From Fodinibius sp050117475 (GTDB lineage Bacteria > Bacteroidota > Rhodothermia > Balneolales > Balneolaceae), in assembly GCA_050117475.1 (NCBI GenBank), contig JASFMR010000043.1, positions 1-29,968 of the forward strand: DNA of 29,968 nucleotides, in the 5' to 3' direction. Below, piece after piece: positions 23,790 through 29,968 of this stretch. Position numbers and translations under genes: made by a program. Every line of letters begins with the position of its first letter. Position 1 is the first letter of the stretch. The notes beneath the pieces were generated by a model. It made no database searches. It saw only the letters and a program-made list of their open reading frames with translations, and was not told where the DNA came from.

Positions 23790-26396
23790 ATGCGTACTCA
23801 AAGTCATCTAAAAAAAGATCATTCCGACTTAGAGTTGAAAGTAAAAGAGCTAGATTGTCTATTTAATATTTCATGCCTTAACGAATACCAGTTATCGAAA
23901 GACGAGATCTTGCAAAAGGCTGTGGATTATATACCATTCGGATTGCAGTTTCCTGAAATTGCAGGGGCTGCTATTGAATTTAACGACAAGGCCTACCGAA
24001 CAGCGAACTACAATGAAACCGAATGGTTATTAAAAAGCGAAATAAGCGAGCCGGCTGAAAACACTTTGATCATCAAAGCCGTCTATTTGGAAAAACCGGC
24101 CAGTATTAAAGAGCCATTTCTTGGTGAAGAACACAAGCTCCTGGATGCGGTTACCGCTATCCTGAAGCAAAAGCTTCGTCACAATACTTACATAAATGAG
24201 TTACGAAAAATGTATGAATCATGGGATCAAGCCTATGATAAAGCAGGCATTGGCCACTGGGAGGCTAATTTAAAAGATGATACTCTCTACTGGTCTTCAG
24301 CAATAAAAAAACTGCATGAGGTCCCGGATGATTACGAACCGGATTTGCAAAGTGCGATTGGTTTTTATGAGGAGGGGGTACATCGGAAAGCGATAACAAA
24401 TGCCGTTCAACGAGCTATAGAGTTAGGCAAACCGTTTGAAGTAGAACTAAAAATAATTACCGCAAAAGGCAAGGAACGGTGGATCCATGCCCTGGGTGAA
24501 TCAGAGTTTCAAAATGGCAAATGTATACGAATTTATGGAAGTACACAAAACATAACCAAGCGAAAACTCGCAGAAAACAACTTAAAAGCCCAGAAAGAAC
24601 GCCTGGAACGCTCCCAGAAAATAGGTAAAATGGGAGACTGGGAATTCGACGCCGTTAATAAGGAAATTATCTGGTCCCCCATGACCTATGAGATCTTTGA
24701 GCGCGACCCTGAAAAAGGGGCCCCTGATTACGATAGAATAATCTCATTTTATTTCAAAAAAGATCGGGATACACTGGAGCGTAACATTAAAAAAGCTCTT
24801 AACGAGGAAGAGCCCTATGATTTGATGATGCAACTCCAGACCGATAGTGGTAAAAGTAAATATGTTCGTACAATTGGAATTCCAATAAGCAATAACCTTG
24901 GTAAGGTCGTCAAACTGTTGGGTATTGTGCAGGATCTAACCGAGGAAAAAAAAACAGAACTGGCTTTGATAGAAAGCGAAGCCAAATTACGGGCAACAAC
25001 GAACAATATTCCGGGCGTTGTTTTTCGATATATACTCCTCCCTAACGGGGAGGATCAGGTACTGTATGTGAGTGATAAATCGAAGGATATCTTTGGCTTA
25101 ACACCAAAAGAGATCATAAATAATATTGATCTGATATGGGACCGTATTCCTAAAGATGATATTAAAAGGCTTAAGAAATCCATCGCCAAATCAGCAGTTA
25201 AACTTTCGACCTGGGACCAACGATGGCGCTTTTTTAAATCAAATAATGACATGCGATGGTTGGAAGGAGTAGGATCCCCTCAAAAAATGGATGATGGTAG
25301 TTATCTATGGAATACCATCATATTGGATATAACTGAAAATGTGAAGTTGCGGGATGAACTTAAAGAAAATGAGATGCGTTTGGACGCCGCTATAACAGGA
25401 GCAGACCTGGGAGTATGGGATCTAAATTTAAAAACCGGTAAAAACTATACCAATGCCCGCTGGTGGAATATGTTGGGCTATGACCACAACGAAATTGAAT
25501 TTACCTACCAGTCCTTTCTTGATTTATTACATCCGGAGGATAAGAACAAACCGGCAGAAGTACTCAAAAATTTACAAACCGGCAATATTGACAATCTAGA
25601 TCTAACCTTACGTTTGCGAGGCAAAGATGGGATCTATCGTACCATATTGAATCGGGGTAAGGTTGTGGAGTTTGATGAAGAAGGAAAAATTGTTCGAATG
25701 ATTGGCACCCACATGGATGTCTCAGAAAAAATTGAACTTATGGATAAAGTAGTCCAATCAGCCATAGAAGGTGAGGACCGGGAACGCAAACGTATTGCGA
25801 GCGATCTACATGACGGCATCGGACAGTATTTAGCCGCCTCAAATATGAACTTTGAATCCGTAAAACAAGAACTCGGCAAACTAACGAATAAGAGTGCTAC
25901 CCGTTTTAAAAGGGGATTGAAGCTGTTGAAGAAAGCCATGGAGGAAACACGCAAGACTGCGCATAAACTAATGCCTGAAGCAATAGAGGATTATGGTTTA
26001 ACATTAGCCGTCGAATCCCTCCTTGAGAACTTGGAAAATAGTATTGGGGTGAACACTGGTTTTGAATCTACCGTTGATGAATCCTCCCTGGATAAGCAGA
26101 CTTGCATCAATCTTTACAGGATTATCCAGGAGGCAACTAACAATGCCGTTATGCATGGGCAAAGTTCAAACATTACCATCACCCTACATCAAGAAGAAGA
26201 TAAAATCGCTTGCACTATTAAAGACGACGGGATTGGAATGAATTTGGATGACCCGGAACTGGAAAAGGGCCTGGGACTGCAAAGTATGAGATTCAGGGTA
26301 CATTCGATGTTAGGAACCATAAATTTTGACAGCCGACCCCAAAAGGGTATGAAAATTACCTTTGATATACCACTTAACAAAAGTAACATGGGCTGA
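23790..26396 (+). CDS. Soluble multi-PAS sensor histidine kinase (HisKA_3/NarX-type)
   Basis: 868 residues from the ATG at 23790 (a TTG two codons earlier is possible; neither has a clear ribosome binding site). No signal peptide or membrane helix is seen, so it is cytosolic. Order: an N-terminal GAF-like segment (about 20-130), then four PAS/PAC units (about 145-262, 268-388, 393-515, 520-645; PAC ends such as IYGSTQNITKRK and LGIVQDLTEEKK), then a HisKA_3 dimerisation domain with the phosphoacceptor His674 in SDLHDGIGQ, and a HATPase domain with N-box EATNNAVMHG and G-boxes DDGIGM and GLGLQSM. It should autophosphorylate on ligand or redox change and pass phosphate to the regulator gene that starts two bases downstream. 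The signal is unknown; no haem or FMN-binding cysteine motif was recognised. Confidence 0.92.
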   Translation: MRTQSHLKKDHSDLELKVKELDCLFNISCLNEYQLSKDEILQKAVDYIPFGLQFPEIAGAAIEFNDKAYRTANYNETEWLLKSEISEPAENTLIIKAVYLEKPASIKEPFLGEEHKLLDAVTAILKQKLRHNTYINELRKMYESWDQAYDKAGIGHWEANLKDDTLYWSSAIKKLHEVPDDYEPDLQSAIGFYEEGVHRKAITNAVQRAIELGKPFEVELKIITAKGKERWIHALGESEFQNGKCIRIYGSTQNITKRKLAENNLKAQKERLERSQKIGKMGDWEFDAVNKEIIWSPMTYEIFERDPEKGAPDYDRIISFYFKKDRDTLERNIKKALNEEEPYDLMMQLQTDSGKSKYVRTIGIPISNNLGKVVKLLGIVQDLTEEKKTELALIESEAKLRATTNNIPGVVFRYILLPNGEDQVLYVSDKSKDIFGLTPKEIINNIDLIWDRIPKDDIKRLKKSIAKSAVKLSTWDQRWRFFKSNNDMRWLEGVGSPQKMDDGSYLWNTIILDITENVKLRDELKENEMRLDAAITGADLGVWDLNLKTGKNYTNARWWNMLGYDHNEIEFTYQSFLDLLHPEDKNKPAEVLKNLQTGNIDNLDLTLRLRGKDGIYRTILNRGKVVEFDEEGKIVRMIGTHMDVSEKIELMDKVVQSAIEGEDRERKRIASDLHDGIGQYLAASNMNFESVKQELGKLTNKSATRFKRGLKLLKKAMEETRKTAHKLMPEAIEDYGLTLAVESLLENLENSIGVNTGFESTVDESSLDKQTCINLYRIIQEATNNAVMHGQSSNITITLHQEEDKIACTIKDDGIGMNLDDPELEKGLGLQSMRFRVHSMLGTINFDSRPQKGMKITFDIPLNKSNMG

Positions 26397-26398
26397 CT

Positions 26399-27049
26399 AT
26401 GGAACAAATAAAAATTTTACTAGCCGACGACCACAAGATAATCAGAGATGGAATTAAGTCTATGCTGGATGGCAAAAATGACTTCAAAATTGTGGCAGAA
26501 GCAGACAACGGAAAAAAGGTTTTGGAACTTTGCCGTTCTGTTCCCGTCGATTTAATCATCATGGATATTAATATGCCCGAACTCAATGGCATTGAATTGA
26601 CCAAACTTGTAAAAGAACAATTCCCTGACATACAGGTACTCACTCTTACCATGATGAACCAGGATAAACATATTCGCCAGATGATTAAGGTTGGTGCTTC
26701 GGGTTATATTTTAAAAAGCTCAGGTAGTGAAGAACTGGAAAAGGCGATTCGCACCATAATGAAAGGAGAGCATTATTTTAGTAAAGATGCGACAAAAGTA
26801 ATTATGAAAGATCTGGTAGAATCCGGTGGGAAACATAAATCTTTGGGATCCGAAGAATTGACAGACCGAGAGCTTGAAATCCTTGGGCTGATATGCCAGG
26901 AACTTACCAATAAAGAGATTGCGGACAAACTATTTATCAGTGTCCGAACAGTTGACGCCCACCGTAGAAATCTGTTGCAAAAAACAGGGGCCCGAAACAC
27001 GGCCGGATTGGTTAAATATGCATTGCAGAATAATCTTATCCTAAAATAA
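26399..27049 (+). CDS. NarL/FixJ-family response regulator, cognate of the PAS kinase
   Basis: 216 residues. Receiver domain with Asp10-Asp11 (LADDHK), phosphoacceptor Asp56 (IIMDINMPE), and the conserved lysine in GYILKSSGSEE. The C-terminal LuxR-type HTH shows LTDRELEILGLI, LTNKEIADKLFISVRTVDAHRRNL and the end YALQNNLILK. It begins two bases after the kinase stop, which with the HisKA_3 kinase type makes it the likely partner. It closely resembles the orphan regulator at 20873 in length and pattern, suggesting a common origin. Target genes are unknown. Confidence 0.94.
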   Translation: MEQIKILLADDHKIIRDGIKSMLDGKNDFKIVAEADNGKKVLELCRSVPVDLIIMDINMPELNGIELTKLVKEQFPDIQVLTLTMMNQDKHIRQMIKVGASGYILKSSGSEELEKAIRTIMKGEHYFSKDATKVIMKDLVESGGKHKSLGSEELTDRELEILGLICQELTNKEIADKLFISVRTVDAHRRNLLQKTGARNTAGLVKYALQNNLILK

Positions 27050-27172
27050 TCGCCTAGGCCGAAATACCTATTAAAATTTAGTGTTTACTGCTATTACACC
27101 CTGATTCATAAATGTTTATTCTTACTCTAGCATTATACCCATTCTCAATTGCTAGCTACATAAGTAAGAAAC

Positions 27173-27559
27173 ATGATTAATACTGTTTTGCTGGGTCGGT
27201 TGAATGTAATTAATAAAACTATACTTGAGTTTTTATCGGATGACGAAAACATCCAAATTCAACACTGGCCGGTAGAATCCCTGGAAAAATATAGAAAGTC
27301 TGTCTTGCCCGGTTCTATTGACGTTTTGATTGTTGATCTAAAATCATATACCCAAAATCCGGTGACATTAATTAAGTATCTAAAAGATTTCACAATATTT
27401 AAATCTATCATTGCGATACATACGTTGTCTAGCTGGAGACTGGCCAAACTTATTCTTGATGCCGGCGCAAATGGCTACCTCACTCAGGATACGAACGACA
27501 GTGAGATCATCGAAGCCATTATTTCGACGAATCAAGGTGAATCATTTGTACGAATCTAA
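27173..27559 (+). CDS. Stand-alone degenerate receiver-domain protein
   Basis: 128 residues, a single domain with the length and layout of a response-regulator receiver. The phosphoacceptor position is kept (Asp55 in DVLIVDLKS), and a Thr follows strand four (IAIHTLSS). However, the acidic pair after strand one is replaced (LLGRLN where partners have LADDH), and the invariant lysine after strand five is lost (GYLTQDTNDSE where partners have GYLLKNTDK). The helix five segment DSEIIEAI matches NarL-type receivers. There is no DNA-binding domain. Magnesium-dependent phosphorylation is therefore doubtful; it may act by binding the kinase or regulator. It lies 123 bases after the two-component pair on the same strand. 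It could be a decaying paralogue of the regulators upstream. Confidence 0.7.
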   Translation: MINTVLLGRLNVINKTILEFLSDDENIQIQHWPVESLEKYRKSVLPGSIDVLIVDLKSYTQNPVTLIKYLKDFTIFKSIIAIHTLSSWRLAKLILDAGANGYLTQDTNDSEIIEAIISTNQGESFVRI

Positions 27560-27612
27560 GATGACCAATGCCAAAAAATACTAGGTGAAAAAGCTTATTC
27601 TTGTGGAAAATA

Positions 27613-27636
27613 CCTATTTCTAAAAATAGGCTTTTG
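27613..27636 (+). terminator. Possible terminator after the degenerate receiver gene
   Basis: CCTATTT (27613-27619) pairs perfectly with AAATAGG (27624-27630) around a 4-base loop and is followed by CTTTTG. The stem is AT-rich and the T run short, so efficiency is uncertain. It lies 53 bases after the stop of the degenerate receiver gene. Confidence 0.45.
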
Positions 27637-27871
27637 ACGTCATTCATTCGTAGTCACGGAAAGGTATAATGTGCAGTAGCGTTAACCGCCGCTGTGTAAC
27701 ACGATAAAATTACCGCCGATAATTCAAGATATTGCCTGGAAAGATTCAACATAAAAGAAAGAATTTGATGTTAGGATGGCTATATCCCCATTAAATTATC
27801 TCCTCTAAAACGCCTTAACTCTTTTTTTAAAAGAAGAGTTTCAAGTAGCGTCTCTCTTGATGAATAGTCAG

Positions 27872-27911
27872 GGCTCCACATGTGAAAGTGTGGAGCCTTC
27901 TTTATGTTATT
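27872..27911 (+). terminator. Orphan intrinsic terminator-like hairpin
   Basis: GGCTCCACA (27872-27880) pairs perfectly with TGTGGAGCC (27889-27897) around an 8-base loop; the tail is TTCTTTATGTTATT. It is upstream of the restriction-modification gene and far from any upstream coding sequence, so what it terminates is unclear. Confidence 0.7.
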
Positions 27912-28016
27912 CGATCCCCCCCTAAATACAGGAATGGGTTTCATTTATTGGCACCTTTCTAATCTCTGTTATTTTTTTACATTCCTATAACCGTAAAATT
28001 AATTAAGATTGAGTAA

Positions 28017-29968
28017 ATGACGCTTTCGGAGTACATTGCGAAAATTAACGAACGATTTAAGACGGGCATATCAAGAGAACACAGTTACAGGGGCGATCTT
28101 CAAACATTATTAGAATCGCTGTTGGATAATGTGCTGGTTACCAACGAACCGGCACGAATTGAATGTGGCGCCCCTGACTATATCCTGACGAATAAAGGTA
28201 TTCCTGTGGGGTACATAGAAGCCAAGGATATAGGAGAACCGCTGAAAGGCAAGAAGCATAAAGAACAGTTCGATCGCTACAAGGATTCCCTTCCCAATCT
28301 GATCATTACCGACTACCTGGACTTTCACCTGTACCGGGAAGGCGAATTTATTACTTCTATTCGGATTGCTGATACAGACAATGGTACTATCCAGCCTAAT
28401 GCCAGCACCTTTGATCAGTTCAAGGACCTGATTAATGACTTTGCCACCCATACGGCCCAAACAATTACCTCATCATCTAAACTCTCAAAGATGATGGCCG
28501 GCAAAGCCCGACTGCTTTCTACCATCATTGAAAATGCCCTGAATAGTGATGCAGAGGACAACCGGGTTAATGAAGCCGCCAACAACACTTTAAGGGAACA
28601 ACTGGATGCCTTTAAAAATGTGCTCATTCATGATATTGATGCCAAAGAGTTTGCGGACATCTATGCTCAAACGATTGCGTACGGCATGTTTGCGGCCCGA
28701 CTTCATGATCCAACATTAGATTCATTTTCCAGGCAGGAAGCGGCTCAACTGATCCCAAAGACTAATCCCTTTCTCCGAAAGCTCTTTCAATATATAGCCG
28801 GCTATGATCTTGATGAACGTATCGACTGGATCGTGGATGCCCTGGCCGACATATTCCGCGCTACCGATGTAGCAGCCCTCTTGAAAGATTTTGGCAAGGC
28901 TACGCAGCAAAATGATCCGATTATTCATTTCTACGAAACCTTCCTGGCCGAGTTTGATCCCGACCTCCGCAAAAGCCGGGGCGTCTGGTACACGCCGGAA
29001 CCGGTGGTGAATTTTATCGTCCGGGCGGTCGATGATATTCTGAAAGAGGAATTTGATTTGCCCGACGGACTGGCCGACACTTCCAAAACCAAAATCAAAG
29101 TGAAAGTGCCCACCCACGATAACCGCCACAAGAACAATATGGTGGAAGAAGAGCGGGAAGTGCACAAGGTGCAAATTTTAGATCCGGCGGCCGGGACCGG
29201 CACCTTTTTGGCCGAAGTGATCAACCAGATTTATGATAAATTTGAAGGACAGAAAGGCATCTGGCCCAGTTATGTGGAAAATCACCTGATACCCAGGCTC
29301 AATGGTTTTGAGCTGCTGATGGCCAGCTATGCGATGGCGCACCTGAAGCTGGATATGCTGCTGCGCGAAACCGGTTATACCCGTGAAGCTAACCAACGAT
29401 TTCGGGTGTACCTGACCAACTCCTTAGAAGAGCATCACCCCGATACCGGTACCCTCTTTGCCAACTGGCTTAGCGAAGAAGCCAACCAGGCCAACCATGT
29501 AAAACGGGATACACCAGTGATGGTGGTAATGGGGAATCCGCCATATTCCGGAGAAAGCAAAAATAAAGGAGACTGGATCATGGAACTTATGGAGGATTAC
29601 AAAAAGGAACCCGGTGGCAAGAAAAAACTACAAGAACGCAATCCAAAATGGATCAATGATGATTATGTGAAATTCATGCGCTATGGACAACATTTTATAG
29701 AAGAAAATGGAGAGGGAATCTTAGCCTTTATTAATCCTCATGGTTTTTTAGATAATCCTACCTTCAGAGGAGTCAGGTGGCATTTACTGAAAACCTATGA
29801 CAAAATTTATACCATTGATTTGCATGGTAACTCTAAGAGAAATGAGACAACGCCTGATGATGGAAAAGACGAAAATGTATTTGATATTCAGCAAGGAGTA
29901 TCTATTAATATTTTCATTAAAACTGGGAAAAAATCAACTAATGAGCTGGGCCAAATTAATCACTTTGA
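28017..29968 (+). CDS. Single-chain restriction-modification enzyme, Type IIG / Type ISP-like (3' partial)
   Basis: 650 residues are visible from the ATG at 28017; the frame is open to the window end. N-terminal nuclease (about 1-140): Mrr-like PD-(D/E)XK motif with Asp54 (GAPDYIL) and Glu68-x-Lys70 (GYIEAKD). A helical coupler follows (about 140-330), then a gamma-class N6-adenine methyltransferase with motif I DPAAGTGTF (from Asp389) and motif IV NPPY (from Asn507). The target-recognition part lies beyond the window. The family cuts foreign DNA and protects host DNA by adenine methylation within one polypeptide. Known ISP enzymes such as LlaGI and LlaBIII carry a helicase between nuclease and methyltransferase; I see no Walker A or DExx box here, so it is closer to Type IIG. 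GC content drops from about 55% to about 25-38% after about 29,600. Confidence 0.9.
   Translation, partial: MTLSEYIAKINERFKTGISREHSYRGDLQTLLESLLDNVLVTNEPARIECGAPDYILTNKGIPVGYIEAKDIGEPLKGKKHKEQFDRYKDSLPNLIITDYLDFHLYREGEFITSIRIADTDNGTIQPNASTFDQFKDLINDFATHTAQTITSSSKLSKMMAGKARLLSTIIENALNSDAEDNRVNEAANNTLREQLDAFKNVLIHDIDAKEFADIYAQTIAYGMFAARLHDPTLDSFSRQEAAQLIPKTNPFLRKLFQYIAGYDLDERIDWIVDALADIFRATDVAALLKDFGKATQQNDPIIHFYETFLAEFDPDLRKSRGVWYTPEPVVNFIVRAVDDILKEEFDLPDGLADTSKTKIKVKVPTHDNRHKNNMVEEEREVHKVQILDPAAGTGTFLAEVINQIYDKFEGQKGIWPSYVENHLIPRLNGFELLMASYAMAHLKLDMLLRETGYTREANQRFRVYLTNSLEEHHPDTGTLFANWLSEEANQANHVKRDTPVMVVMGNPPYSGESKNKGDWIMELMEDYKKEPGGKKKLQERNPKWINDDYVKFMRYGQHFIEENGEGILAFINPHGFLDNPTFRGVRWHLLKTYDKIYTIDLHGNSKRNETTPDDGKDENVFDIQQGVSINIFIKTGKKSTNELGQINHF

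Larger units (their letters stand above)
27560..28016. other. Gene-free stretch with several hairpins before the restriction-modification gene
   Basis: 457 bases without a convincing gene. In order it holds: a 7-bp hairpin at 27613-27630; a TATAAT box at 27665-27670; a near-perfect 12-bp inverted repeat at 27817-27840 with one wobble pair; and a terminator-like 9-bp hairpin at 27872-27897. The last lies more than 300 bases from the nearest upstream stop codon, so it may end a small RNA or be a remnant of a lost gene. I found no tRNA-like or attachment-site-like sequence. Confidence 0.55.

Noticed and set aside
27669..27707. Twelve-residue frame with AAGG upstream in the gap before the restriction-modification gene
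   Set aside because: Too short to support; its ATG overlaps the TATAAT box, and no family resemblance is visible.
1..29968. tRNA, rRNA, CRISPR arrays, insertion sequences, integrases and origins
   Set aside because: None were found by eye on either strand: no regularly spaced repeats, transposase motifs or terminal inverted repeats with target duplications were seen.

Overview
The window looks like a bacterial chromosome segment from the Bacteroidota / Balneolota-Rhodothermota side of the tree (I would guess a Balneolaceae-like marine or halophilic bacterium). This is inferred from gene content: TlpA-type thioredoxin lipoproteins, TPR-CHAT proteins, a BrxA/BrxB bacilliredoxin, CrtZ-type carotene hydroxylase and NarL-type two-component genes, in moderately AT-rich DNA with weak Shine-Dalgarno signals. 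No rRNA, tRNA, CRISPR array, transposase or integrase was seen. Layout: (1) 1-2807 is accessory: the 3' part of a TPR-CHAT protease-like gene with a C-terminal membrane anchor, convergent with a membrane TPR protein that has an anti-sigma-like cytosolic head; the two share a hairpin terminator, and the TPR parts are clearly AT-rich. (2) 3109-5714 is a two-gene lipoprotein unit: a TlpA-like thioredoxin lipoprotein and a NagZ-like GH3 beta-N-acetylhexosaminidase. (3) 5732-9984 holds a YihY/BrkB membrane protein, a DinB-fold protein, a CrtZ-type carotenoid hydroxylase, and a TetR regulator tightly linked to an ABC1/AarF/UbiB atypical kinase. (4) 10096-14678 (minus) runs from a large multi-spanning RsbU/SpoIIE-type PP2C phosphatase into hflK-hflC, the FtsH-modulating SPFH pair. 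(5) 15022-17907 is a redox group: bacilliredoxin, Mn-type superoxide dismutase and a soluble transhydrogenase (SthA). (6) 17981-20508 (minus) is aspS followed by a DUF429 gene. (7) 20873-27559 is signalling and transport: an orphan NarL-type response regulator, an MsbA-like ABC exporter on the opposite strand, a soluble multi-PAS histidine kinase with its NarL-type partner, and a short degenerate receiver-domain protein. (8) 27560-29968 is accessory again: a 457-bp gene-free stretch with several hairpins, then the 5' two thirds of a single-chain restriction-modification enzyme (PD-(D/E)XK nuclease, coupler, N6-adenine methyltransferase), cut by the window end. How they work together: the middle is mostly housekeeping and stress functions (envelope proteolysis control, oxidative stress defence, redox balance, translation), while both edges carry probable defence or accessory genes. 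The most notable items are the TPR-CHAT/anti-sigma-like TPR pair at the left edge, the degenerate receiver after the PAS kinase operon, the abrupt composition change inside the restriction-modification gene, and the hairpin-rich gap with an orphan terminator in front of it.
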